DNA of 64,000 nt, taken from Begonia masoniana (taxonomy: Eukaryota; Streptophyta; Magnoliopsida; Cucurbitales; Begoniaceae). The notes beneath the pieces are model-generated. The model had not been told where the DNA came from. It searched no databases and was given only the letters and a program-made list of their open reading frames with translations. Shown here one piece after another: positions 1-10,056 of this stretch (position 1 is its first letter; each line of letters opens with the position of its first letter). Made by a program: the position numbers and the translations under genes. The stretch lies in NCBI GenBank assembly GCA_022432975.1, contig CM039508.1, positions 26,671,999 to 26,735,998 on the forward strand, in the 5' to 3' direction.

Positions 1-76
1 CTAAGCATTAGGCTTATAGTTTAAACCTTATGATGTAGGTGAAGAACTACCAGGTGAGGATTTCAAATTCAATGAG

Positions 77-389
77 GATGTCTAAGAATGGTTGCTGGAT
101 GAAGCTGAGGGTGTCAATGTGTGGCTGGTAGGCAAATTTGACCCGTGGTTACTGTTCTTATGATGTAGTAAGGATTGTGAATGTTGAAGTCTAAGTAAGA
201 TGAGATTTTTCTTAAAACATAGGATTTTAAGACTTGTCTGAATGATTTTAAGATTATGGGTAATTATGAGGTTATAAAATGTTTTGTTTCATATACGTAT
301 TCCGCTACACGTATTCTGGATGAATCTCTTGTTTATATTTATGCGTGATAGACTCTATCAGGTTGAAGTTTGTGAAAGTCAAGATGTCT
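77..389 (+). repeat. 313-bp direct duplication, copy 1
   Basis: This stretch, from GATGTCTAAGAATGG to GAAAGTCAAGATGT, recurs at 1042-1353 with only a few differences (for example CAATGTGTGG against CAAGTGTGTGG). The offset is 965 bp. Each copy is followed by a 17-bp tandem array, so the compound unit (313 bp plus array) has itself been duplicated inside the LTR. Confidence 0.9.
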
Positions 390-542
390 TCTACCGGTAG
401 ATGTCTGCTATCGGTAGAAATCACTCTGTTAAGATAGGTGTTTCCATTCACCGGTAGTTGTCTTCTATCGGATGATGTCTTTTATCGAGTGATGTTTCAT
501 GAGTCACGTGCAGTGCACATGTTCACCGGTGGATGATTTCTG

Positions 543-1046
543 TCGGATGATGTCTTCTATCGGATGATGTCTTCTATCGGATGATGACTTCTATCGGATG
601 ATGTCTTCTATCGGATGATGTCTTCTATCGGATGATGTCTTCTATCGGATGATGTCTTCTATCGGATGATGTCTTCTATCGGATGATGACTTCTATCGGA
701 TGATGTCTTCTATCGGATGATGACTTCTATCGGATGATGTCTTCTATCGGATGATGTCTTCTATCGGATGATGTCTTCTATCGGATGATGACTTCTATCG
801 GATGATGACTTCTATCGGATGATGACTTCTATCGGATGATGACTTCTATCGGATGATGACTTCTATCGGATGATGTCTTCTATCGGATGATGTCTTCTAT
901 CGGATGATGTCTTCTATCGGATGATGTCTTCTATCGGATGATGTCTTCTATCGGATGATGTCTTCTATCGGATGATGTCTTCTATCGGATGATGACTTCT
1001 ATCGGATGATGTCTTCTATCGGATGATGACTTCTATCGGATGATGT
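543..1046 (+). repeat. 17-bp tandem repeat array 1
   Basis: About 29 head-to-tail copies of TCGGATGATGTCTTCTA. The main variant has GACTTCTA instead of GTCTTCTA. The variants are mixed along the array rather than clustered. The flanks at 400-540 carry degenerate relatives of the unit (ACCGGTAG..GTCTTCTATCGG), which look like the ancestral seed. Confidence 0.95.
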
Positions 1047-1353
1047 CTAAGAATGGTTGCTGGATGAAGCTGAGGGTGTCAAGTGTGTGGCTGGTAGGCA
1101 AATTTGACCCGTGGTTACTGTTCTTATGATGTAGTAAGGATTGTGAATGTTGAAGTCTAAGTAAGATGAGATTTTTCTTAAAACATAGGATTTTAAGACT
1201 TGTCTGAATGATTTTAAGATTATGGGTAATTATGAGGTTATAAAATGTTTTGTTTCATATACGTATTCCGCTACACGTATTCTGGATGAATCTCTTGTTT
1301 ATATTTATGCGTGATAGACTCTATCAGGTGAAGTTTGTGAAAGTCAAGATGTT
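1042..1353 (+). repeat. 313-bp direct duplication, copy 2
   Basis: Second copy of 77-389. It starts directly at the last unit of tandem array 1, with the GATGTCT of the unit serving as the join, and ends directly before tandem array 2. The joins fit unequal exchange at the 17-bp repeat. Confidence 0.9.
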
Positions 1354-1357
1354 TCTA

Positions 1358-1854
1358 TCGGATGATGTCTTCTATCGGATGATGTCTTCTATCGGATGAT
1401 GTCTTCTATCGGATGATGTCTTCTATCGGATGATGTCTTCTATCGGATGATGTCTTCTATCGGATGATGTCTTCTATCGGATGATGTCTTCTATCGGATG
1501 ATGTCTTCTATCGGATGATGTCTTCTATCGGATGATGTCTTCTATCGGATGATGTCTTCTATCGGATGATGTCTTCTATCGGATGATGTCTTCTATCGGA
1601 TGATGTCTCTTATCGGATGATGACTTCTATCGGATGATGTCTTCTATCGGACGATGTCTCTTATCGGATGATGACTTCTATCGGATGATGACTTCTATCG
1701 GATGATGTCTTCTATCGGATGATGTCTTCTATCGGATGATGTCTTCTATCGGATGATGTCTTCTATCGGATGATGTCTTCTATCGGATGATGTCTTCTAT
1801 CGGATGATGTCTTCTATCGGATGATGTCTTCTATCGGATGATGTCTTCTATCGG
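1358..1854 (+). repeat. 17-bp tandem repeat array 2
   Basis: About 29 copies of the same 17-bp unit as array 1, mostly the GTCTTCTA form, with short variants GTCTCTTATCGG at about 1604-1665. The array ends at TCGGAGAGTG. The 1855-2322 part of the LTR holds scattered degenerate CGG..GATGTC motifs and an A/T-rich TATATATATAA tract near 2240, but no gene. Confidence 0.95.
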
Positions 1855-2322
1855 AGAGTGTATGATGTCTTGTCGTTTAGCGATCGGATGATGTTTAATG
1901 AATCACGTGGGGTGCATGTGTCAATCGGTAGATGTAGTCGAGTTGTGTTGTTACTGTCTATCGGTAGAGATCGGGTGAGTAATCCATCCGACTGACGTCA
2001 TCGGCAGAAGTGGGTTAAACATCGTCGTTTTATGATCGGATGATATGAGTGAAAATGGTTTGTCGTTAGTGACCGGTGTCTTGTCGTTTTGTGATCGGCA
2101 GAAGTGGGCATTATGTTTTGTCGTTTGTGACCGGTTGATGTCTCCTACTGGGCGATGTTCCTGAGTCATGTGAAATGCTTATGTCCATCGGTAGATGTCT
2201 ACCACTTGGCAATGTCTTTGAGTATTGTTTTAAAAAAATATATATATAACATAGAGAGTAAACTTAGTATGAATGATTTACGAAAGTTATGAATCGGTTT
2301 TGGCCCTAATGGGGTCGTTACA

Positions 2323-2843
2323 CCCTTCTTCTATTGTCGGCATAGCTTTTCTGACGGCTCTGAGCTATCTCAATGCGCTGTCTGATAATGGCGATCTTTT
2401 CCGCTGTTTGCTGTAGAATATCGGGGCCAATAATACTAGCCTCACCAACCTCATCTCAATACAGCTGTGACCTACACCTCCGCCCATACAGCGTGCAGCC
2501 TAACAATCTCCTGCACATAGAGTTCGGCGAGCTGATCTATGGAAAACGTTGCTTTAACTAGAAAAAAGTGGGCCGACTTTGTTAAACGGTCCACGATCAC
2601 CCAAATCCCGTCATGTCCCTTAGTCGTCGTCGGGAGTCCAGCAATAAAATCAATGGAAATCTGCTCCCATTTCCACTCCGGGATCGGCAGGGGCTGCAAA
2701 GTTCCTGCCGGCCTTTGATGTTCCGCCTTAACCTGCTGACAAACTAGACAGATCTCCACGTACCTGGCAACCTCCCTCTTCATGTTAGGCCACCAGAAAT
2801 GTTGTTTTAAATCTCGATACATCTTGGTGCTTCCTAGATGCAC
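2323..2843 (-). pseudogene. Integrase fragment, deleted and truncated
   Basis: The N-terminal zinc-binding part is visible through its paired cysteines (CLVCQQ), followed by the first catalytic Asp in SIDFIAGLP and the EIVRLH motif. Directly after EIVRLH, near 2480, the rest of the catalytic core is deleted, so the second Asp and the Glu are absent. The frame then shifts to a C-terminal piece that reads as the AQSRQKSYADNRRR motif common in plant chromovirus integrases. That piece stops at 2323, where the LTR of another element begins. The chromodomain is lost. It is joined to the upstream pol by another frameshift near 2840. Confidence 0.85.
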
Positions 2844-3600
2844 CGAGCAAGCCGAAGAGTGTGCCTTCTTCGTCGTTAGGCTCGTACCACCTATGCCTGA
2901 ATTTTAATATGCCATCCTCTGACAAGCTGAAATCGGAAGAATCCTCAGATGTCATGATCAAACGGTGCTTCTCACACTCCAAGTCTTTTCGTTGAGCTTC
3001 TCGTATCTTGTCCAGTATCGTCGGCCTAAGAGAAATGTTGGTGAGCATTTTGGACAACTCAGCCACAATCTCCACATCGAACTTCTCAATCTCAGACTTC
3101 AACATTACCGACATCGTTGCTAGCAAAGGTTGACTCGTAGAAGGAATTCGGCTCAAGGCATCTGCGATTTTATTTGCTTTTCCAGGGTGGTATTTAATCT
3201 TGAAGTCGTAGTCTTTGACAAACTCCAACCACCTTCTTTGTCGCATATTAAGTTCTTTTTGCGTAAACAGATACTTTAGACTTCGGTGATCTGAGAACAC
3301 TTCACATTGTTGCCCATATAGATAGTGTCTCCAGATTTTCAACGCAAAGACAACCGCTGCTAGTTCCAAGTCATGCGTTGGGTAATTCTGCTCGTATGGC
3401 TTCAACTGCCAAGAAGCATACGCAATAATCATTCGCTCCTGCATAAGCACACATCCAAGTCCAACTTTAGACGCATTACAATATATGCTGAACTTGTTGC
3501 CTTCACTAGGCAGTGTCAAAACTGGAGTCGTGGTCAATTTCTGCTTCAAGCAGAATTTGGGTAAAGCTGGTGTCGTTGCAAAACTCCCAAAACAATTCAT
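2785..3600 (-). pseudogene. RNase H domain of the Tekay-like element
   Basis: A 271-codon open stretch. It starts with the end of the reverse transcriptase connection ([13 protein letters not shown]) and continues with the RNase H fold: [33 protein letters not shown] and the tail [14 protein letters not shown]. The first catalytic Asp of the usual DAS motif is Asn here (codon at 3475-3477). That is a G-to-A change on the coding strand and would be expected to destroy activity. About 100 residues usually found between the polymerase fingers/palm and this domain are missing at about 3600-3612, so a deletion joins the two. Confidence 0.88.
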
Positions 3601-4312
3601 AAGTGCTCTTCATGTTCCTCTTTCGTCTTCAAATAGACCAAGATGTCGTCAATGAACACAACAACAAACTTGTCTAAATACTCCTTAAAGACATGTTCAT
3701 TAGATCCATAAATGCTGCGGGGGCATTCGTAAGTCCAAAAGACATAACAAGGAACTCATAATGCCTGTACCTTGTTCGAAACGCCGTCTTTTGAATATCC
3801 TCCAGTCGAACTTTCAACTGGTAATAACCCGAGCGTAGGTCAATTCTCGAAAACACTAGGGCACCCTGCAGTTGGTCGAACAAATCATCTATTCGGGGCA
3901 ACGAGTACTTGTTTTTCACTGTCAATTTATTCAACTCTCGATAGTTGATGCACATACGGAGAGTTCCGTCTTTTTTCTTAACGAACAAAACCGACGCACC
4001 CCAAGGAGAAAAGCTGGGTCGGATGAATCCCTTATCTAACAACTCTTATAGCTGAGATTTCAACTCTTTTAGCTCGGCAAACGCCAATCTGTATGGATTT
4101 TTAGATACAGGTTCTGACCGGTCCAGTGGCAATCCGGGAAGGTCGTCACGAAAAATCTCCACGAACTCCCTGACAATCGAGATGACACCTGGCGTTACCC
4201 CGTTAAGTAATTGAGTGTCGACCACAATGACCATGTAAACCGAGCATTCACCTCTAAAATGCTCTCTGACCTTCATCGAGTAGGAAGTTGGTAACCCATT
4301 CAATCTATTCAT
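3601..4312 (-). pseudogene. Reverse transcriptase of the Tekay-like element
   Basis: The N-terminal linker (VREFVEIFRDDLPGLP) is followed by the polymerase motifs: [17 protein letters not shown], the first catalytic Asp in [13 protein letters not shown], and [17 protein letters not shown]. After a frameshift near 3690 comes the FIDD form of the catalytic YxDD box. A stop breaks the frame between 4042 and 4046, and some ten residues between LPLDRS and the PYR motif seem lost. The catalytic aspartates are still present in the separate frames. Confidence 0.88.
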
Positions 4313-4447
4313 TGCCTGGTAAGCAAATTCTTCTTTACCCGGGGGTCAAAAAGTCACCAACCCGGATCGGCAGTCGATGGTGGCGAAATGGCGAGATAGC
4401 CAATCCATCCCCAAGATAATATCATACCGCTCTATGTCCATAACTAT

Positions 4448-4966
4448 CTACCAAGCATAAAGGTTGTTGTTCCCTACAGAGACGACATTGCCCTGAAAGA
4501 TGTGATTTGACTGCATAAACTCCCCTGAAGGTAGCATTACTCGATACTCGTACTCTGCTAACTCAGACACTATCTTCAGTCTAGCTATGCATGCAGTGGA
4601 AATAAATGAGTGCGTAACACCTGTGTCTATCAAGGAAAATACTGCTATACCGGTGACTAAGATGGTACCTGCTATAACGGAGGGTTGGGCCTCGTCGTCG
4701 ACATTGCCGGGCTCAATAAAAGTAAATATTCTCGGGGCCACTCTTCTTTGATCGGTAGTCGCCCTTGGACAATTCTGGGCGTAATGACCTACCTCCCTGT
4801 ACCTGTAACACTGGTTCGTGCCCAATCTACAAGCGCCAAAGTGGGGCTTCTGGCACTACGGGCATACTGGTCTTGGAGCATCCTCTTGAACTTGCTTTCC
4901 TTTGTCCTGGTCGCCCTTACCATCATAAGGCCTCTTAGTACCTCTTTGTTGTTGTGGCTATCCTCT
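4448..4966 (-). pseudogene. Gag nucleocapsid and protease of the Tekay-like element
   Basis: Two zinc-knuckle-like stretches are recognisable. The first (around 4830-4880) is interrupted by an in-frame stop right after its leading Cys-Pro. The second reads CYRYREVGHYAQNC, where the second zinc-binding Cys is Tyr. Downstream is the aspartic protease active site FSLIDTGVTHSFIS, with the DTG triad present. The open part covers 4448-4825. It should be fused to the reverse transcriptase, but the linker between 4312 and 4448 contains stops. Confidence 0.8.
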
Positions 4967-5747
4967 CAGTTGCCAGCCCTTATTCTGAGACCTAGGCTGA
5001 ATTTCTCAAAAGAACCTTTTAGCTGGCTCCCTCGGTCTGACATAGGTCGGTTCAGCGGCCTTAATCTCCATGTTCTTGCCACAATCTTAGTGTAAGGCAC
5101 ACTCCGCACCCCTGCTATAATAACACTTTTTCGCATCTTCTGATTTAGCCCTTGCATAAACCGACGCACCTTGTCCTCATTAACACTGACCTGGCATGGT
5201 ACGAATCGGGACAGGGCCTCAAACCTTCTAACGTACTCAGCAACTGAGCCAGCTTGTCGCAACTGCATGAACTCTATCATTTTGGCCTCCCGTACCGTAT
5301 GGCTAAAGTATTTGTCATAAAACACGGTCTTGAACCCCAACTCATTATTGTAACATCTGTGGTCGTCTTGATCGTATCCCACCAGAAACGATCATCTAGA
5401 GCCAAATGGTAGGTGACAAACGCGACCTTCTCCCCATCTTCTATATTCGCATAAGCCAACATATCCTCCATAGTTCGAATCCACTCCTCAGCTAAAAAGG
5501 GATCCGAAGATTGTCCGTTAAACACCGGGGGTTGTAACTTCTGGAACCTTTCCATCCCACGGTTACTTGGAGTCGCTACATCCTGAGTCCTTAGGCCCTC
5601 ACGACTAATAAGCTTGTCAAGCTGTTGAGACTGTCTCTCCATATGCTGAGCCTGTCGTTCTATGTGTTGGGATTGTTGGGCAAGGAATTCTCTAAGTTGG
5701 TCTATGGTGTTGTCTCTGTCATCTCTATCATTCCCTCGACGCACCAT
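4966..5747 (-). pseudogene. Gag capsid region of the Tekay-like element
   Basis: It begins with ATG at 5747, 146 bases after the primer site. The first 50 residues form a Gln/His/Arg-rich helix (LAQQSQHIERQAQHMERQSQQ) that is probably a coiled coil. Then comes the retrotransposon gag capsid core: FQKLQPPVFNGQSSDP, AEEWIRTMEDML, TYHLALDDRFWWD. A frameshift near 5335 moves the rest (YDKYFSHTVREAKMIEFMQLRQAGSVAEYVRRFEAL) to another frame, ending near 4966. Confidence 0.85.
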
Positions 5748-5893
5748 TTTATAAACCTATAAAAGTAAAAGGCAATAACTCTAAGCAATCAAAACAAAGA
5801 AAAAACATATAACGTACTTACAGTTAAAGAAGCATGTTCGTGAAGTGGCTTGTGCAGTCGAGCAGTCTACAGAACCGATTTTAAAATCCGGGA

Positions 5894-5905
5894 GCTCTGA
5901 TACCA
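5894..5905 (-). promoter_or_regulatory. Primer binding site, initiator Met tRNA type
   Basis: Read on the - strand it is TGGTATCAGAGC, complementary to the 3' end of plant initiator methionine tRNA. It lies five bases (GTAGT) after the LTR end GGGGTCGTGACA. This fixes both the orientation of the element and the inner edge of its 5' LTR. Confidence 0.9.
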
Positions 5906-5910
5906 ACTAC

Positions 5911-8900
5911 TGTCACGACCCCTAATTTCACATTTAAACTATTTCTAAAAATCACGTGAAATTAAAACTTCATCTTTCCTTTCATTTTTCGTTTCTTTCA
6001 TTTATCAATTCATTTAGCATTTCATTCGTTATCCACATATAAAGACTATATACCTTATCCAGTGGAAGATATAAACCTCGTACTAAAGTGTAACTTAATT
6101 TACATTCTATGAAAAACAGTGAAAACTGGTTTCGGTCGACGCCTACAACCTAGCTTAACACTTAATTCCTCTCAGGTTTCTTCGGTCGAGATCAATAACA
6201 CTTAACTTCTCTCGGGTTTCTTTGGTCGAGATCAACACTGGCCAATATCGGTCGATGTCAACAATGACCAAAATCGGTCGATGTCAACAATGACCAAAAT
6301 CGATCGATGTCCACACTGACCGAAATCGGTCGATGTCAACAATGAAGAAAATCGGTCGATGTCAACACTGACCAAAATCGGTCGATGTCAACAATGACCA
6401 AAATCGGTCGATGTCAACAATGACCAAAATCGGTCGATGTCAACAATGACCAAAATCGGTCGATGTCAACAATGACCAAAATCGGTCGATGTCAACAATG
6501 ACCAAAATCGGTCGATGTCAACAATGACCAAAATCGGTCGATGTCAACAATGACCAAAATCGGTCGATGTCAACAATGACCAAAATCGGTCGATGTCAAC
6601 AATGACCAAAATCGGTCGATGTCAACAATGACCAAAATCGGTCGATGTCAACAATGACCAAAATCGGTCGATGTCAACAATGACCAAAATCGGTCGATGT
6701 CAACAATGACCAAAATCGGTCGATGTCAACAATGACCAAAATCGGTCGATGTCAACAATGACCAAAATCGGTCGATGTCAACAATGACCAAAATCGGTCG
6801 ATGTCAACAATGACCAAAATCGGTCGATGTCAACAATGACCAAAATCGGTCGATGTCAACAATGACCAAAATCGGTCGATGTCAACAATGACCAAAATCG
6901 GTCGATGTCAACAATGACCAAAATCGGTCGATGTCAACAATGACCAAAATCGGTCGATGTCAACAATGACCAAAATCGGTCGATGTCAACAATGACCAAA
7001 ATCGGTCGATGTCAACAATGACCAAAATCGGTCGATGTCAACAATGACCAAAATCGGTCGATGTCAACAATGACCAAAATCGGTCGATGTCAACAATGAC
7101 CAAAATCGGTCGATGTCAACAATGACCAAAATCGGTCGATGTCAACAATGACCAAAATCGGTCGATGTCAACAATGACCAAAATCGGTCGATGTCAACAA
7201 TGACCAAAATCGGTCGATGTCAACAATGACCAAAATCGGTCGATGTCAACAATGACCAAAATCGGTCGATGTCAACAATGACCAAAATCGATCGATGTCC
7301 ACACTGACCGAAATCGGTCGATGTCAACAATGAAGAAAATCGGTCGATGTCAACACTGACCAATATCAGTCAATGTAAACTCTGTAATGAGATCGGTCGA
7401 CACTTGGCTATATTTCCTCAAAAATGACTCTAATATGCTGGGGTCGACAACCCCAGCCAATTCACACTTAAAATCGGTCGATGTAGGCCTCATCAGTACA
7501 CTTAACTTTACTTAGGTTGAATCGTCCACATCATCAGTTGATCGATCGCCCCTCTTCTGACGATCGATCGGCTAACTCTCTTGAAATTGAATTCCAGAGA
7601 GTTGGCCCACCTCCTTCTTCTTCCTTCGTCCTTCCTCCTTCCTGCACTCACACATCACAATTTCCACTCTATACCTTCATCACTTTATCACCTCATCAAT
7701 TTACCTCTTCCTTATCCTAATAACACTTCAAATTTCATCCTCAAAATATCCATAAATAATCCAACTAAATTACACATCCAAAACCGAACATTCAACCTAA
7801 AATTCATCAAAATGGACATTCAATACATTTGTTCACAACCGCATCCTATAATGGTTTCTATACATTTCATTCTAACTAATCACCCATCAACCCGCTTATC
7901 CCAAAAGCCAAAAAATACTTAACCTATATCTCCCCACGGGTCAAGTTCGCACCAACTGCACTAGCCACTCCCACGGTCATCCTCCGTCAAACTGCAGGCT
8001 CGTCAGGTGGAGAGACATTGTCCTCACCTTGCTCAAAGTCACCTACACCATAAAGACACCTATGAGATAAAAATCTCAGCAAGTTCTACGTAAATGCTAT
8101 GCATGAACATGTATATGCAGTTTCCATAAAAGCCATCCATATCATTTCATTTAGCAGTACGTGTCAGTCTATGGTTATCAAAAACGCTCGACAGATGGAT
8201 AGGGCACGTCAAGCGGTTAGACAGCCCACACCATCTGAAGGGAGGAAAACCCGCTCACTACGGAACGCCAGGTCTGAAGCTCATCCCCGATAACCACATG
8301 CCATGGTTGTTTACTGTGATACTTTACTTGCCTTTACATGCATTTTCTTTTCATGAAACCGATGCGTAAATTCGTTTTCTTGCCGTTTTGAAACCATGAT
8401 GCATGAGCAATTCAATATACAATAAAACATACATAACGAATATACCATCAAAATCTCACGAATACCATTAACGTCACAATGCTTAACCTATAAAACGATC
8501 AAGCCTAAACTACCCAACCAAAGCAATTAAACAAACAAAGCACCAACCAATCCTCAACACAAATTCTGACTTATGGTGTAGGCTAATCGGCCACAGTAAG
8601 TCACGAGAACTTATCTCGGGTCCTTAGCACACTGAGCTCCTTGATTCGAGCCTTGTCACCTAAAGCATTTAACAATGTCATTTGTTAAAATCGAATCTAA
8701 ACATCGAAATTTCGTAAACTAACGAAACTCCTAACTAAAGGAAATTTTCTAAAATTCTAATAAACCTCTCTCGGGCGTTTCATCGAGCAACTTACACTCA
8801 CAAATCCTTAAACTCCATTAATGGAGATTTTCCAAAGCTCCATACCGAATTTTTTTTTCAACTAAACGTCAAATACATCCATTATTTCGCCCAATAATCG

Positions 8901-9422
8901 TTAATAAGGTGATTTCTAACGTTTTCTAACAAAACTCGACTATTTCTACATAATTCCTACTAAACCCTAACGGTTTATTAATCTAGAAATCGAGAATAAA
9001 GGCCGGGAAAACACTAGAATCTTACCTAGGATCGTGATTGGAGAGGAAAACGTGAAGAAACTTGTTGATCAGAGTGGAGGAATCAATCAACGTTGAAGGA
9101 ATCACCGTGGATTAAGAAAATCGCCAGAGAGGGAGAGGGAGTGAAAAATAATGTGAAATGTGGGAGGAAGAGGGATTTTGGAATTTTAATTAAACTCGAC
9201 TTGGTAAATTACAAGTTTGCCCCCCCTGTTGGTTAAATCTCCCGTTTAACTCATTGTTCGACCATCGGTTCGTTTTCTCCAAATTTTCTTATTTCTCCTA
9301 AAATCCATATTAATTATAAGGATTTCGTTAAAACTCTCGATTCGCAAAATGGGAATATTTCAATTATTCACAAAAAAGCCATTGCGCGCAAAATTCAAAA
9401 ACCCGTAAAACCGGGTGTTACA
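5911..9422 (-). mobile_element. 5' LTR of the Tekay-like element (3512 bp)
   Basis: On the - strand it starts TGTAACACCC at 9422 and ends GGGGTCGTGACA at 5911, next to the primer site. The length is long but usual for this kind of chromovirus. It contains a 26-bp tandem array at 6239-7370, an A/T-rich TATA-like stretch around 6040-6055 (read on the - strand TATATAGTC), and otherwise no gene. Short open frames at 7517-7922 and 8099-8293 show no domain and are taken as chance. Confidence 0.8.
6239..7370 (+). repeat. 26-bp tandem repeat array inside the LTR
   Basis: About 43 copies of a 26-bp unit, AAAATCGGTCGATGTCAACA plus ATGACC. Inner copies are nearly identical. The outer copies at both ends are degenerate, with TCCACACTGACCG and AATGAAGAAAATCGG variants at each edge. 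That pattern fits expansion from the centre. Confidence 0.95.
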
Positions 9423-10056
9423 GATAGCCCAATTTAAAGAACACATGAACAATCCTCCCCGACGAGAATCCCATGACCGAGATCCTTCACGAGAGAGCTC
9501 CTCTAGGATTATTCCCGAACGTTCTAGACGTCGAACCTCTTTACAACAACCCTTAGAGGAAGAAGAATGGGCTGAGCCCCAAAGAAGGGGATCCCGTTAT
9601 TATGATACGGATGATGAGGATTGGGCAGGAGATGATGAAGAGTATCGCCCGAATCGTCGTAGGGACAACGATGATCCCCGTAACATCAAGATTACAATTC
9701 TCCCTTTCAATGGAACGTGTGACGGTCACACTAATTTAGATTGGGCTGATAAAGTTGAGAGAGTTTTTAAGTGCCACTACTATTCCGAAAAAGTAAAAAT
9801 CCAACTCGCCTCTCTTGAACTTACGGGCCACGCCGCACTATGGTTGTCCAACCTCAAAGCCCAACGAATGAGAACGCTAGGTTACCCCGTTTCAACTTGG
9901 AATTCCATGAAAGATCTAATGCACCATAGGTTCGTCCCCCGACACTATAAACATGAACTCTTCCATCAACTCCACAATCTCAAACAAAACAATCTCACGG
10001 TCGATGAGTACCTTACGGAATTCGAGACTCTCAATATGCTATGTGCTATTGATGAG
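9423..10056 (+). pseudogene. Gag, N-terminal and capsid part of the CRM-like element
   Basis: Open from the left junction onward. It has a charged Arg/Glu/Asp-rich N-terminal region (SRRRTSLQQPLEEEEW, YYDTDDEDWAGDDEE), then the capsid core ITILPFNGTCDGHTNLDWADKVE, LASLELTGHAALWLSNL, TWNSMKDLMHHRFVPRHY, LKQNNLTVDEYLTEFETL. The start codon lies on the other side of the Tekay-like insertion. The frame ends in the solo LTR at 10057 and continues exactly in phase at 11662 once the insertion and one copy of its target duplication are discounted. Confidence 0.88.
10052..10056 (+). repeat. Target site duplication ATGAG, left copy
   Basis: ATGAG directly precedes the TG of the solo LTR and is repeated directly after its terminal CA at 11657-11661. 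Confidence 0.93.

Larger units (their letters stand above)
1..2322 (+). mobile_element. LTR (3' part), solo LTR or 3' LTR of an element lying to the left
   Basis: The right end reads GGGGTCGTTACA (2311-2322), a typical LTR end. The next bases are not a primer site but reading frame of a broken integrase. So this is the outer end of an inserted element or a solo LTR. Stretches near 25-160 resemble the reverse complement of 7900-8080 in the LTR at 5911-9422 (shared motifs such as GTAGGTGA and TTGACCCGTGG). The two LTRs are therefore related but in opposite orientation, and this one is not the partner LTR of the - strand element next to it. Its left end lies outside the window. No gene is seen in it; it holds two 17-bp tandem arrays and a 313-bp duplication. 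Boundaries and relatedness were read by eye. Confidence 0.65.
2323..9422 (-). mobile_element. Broken Tekay-like Ty3/gypsy chromovirus
   Basis: On the - strand the order is 5' LTR (9422-5911), primer binding site, gag, protease, reverse transcriptase, RNase H and integrase, ending at 2323 where another LTR cuts it off. This is the standard Ty3/gypsy order. The reverse transcriptase wording ([45 protein letters not shown]) and the long LTR fit the plant Tekay/Del chromoviruses. The lineage call is from memory of the family, and the chromodomain that would confirm it is missing. It carries several frameshifts, stops and two large internal deletions, so it cannot move by itself. It sits in the gag of the CRM-like element that resumes at 9423. 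Confidence 0.8.

Noticed and set aside
543..1854. CRISPR-like array of short repeats
   Set aside because: The 17-bp units are head to tail with no spacers between them, and they sit inside a plant LTR. This is a minisatellite.
2323..2331. Polypurine tract of the Tekay-like element next to its own 3' LTR
   Set aside because: Reading on, the purine run encodes the Arg residues of the integrase motif YADNRRR, and the adjoining LTR lies in the opposite orientation to the 5' LTR. It is an insertion junction.
6239..7370. CRISPR array
   Set aside because: Contiguous 26-bp units without unique spacers.
7517..7922. Small protein genes in the 3.5-kb LTR
   Set aside because: Low-complexity, Ser/Pro/His-rich frames in a C/T-rich stretch, without domain or conserved counterpart in the related LTR.
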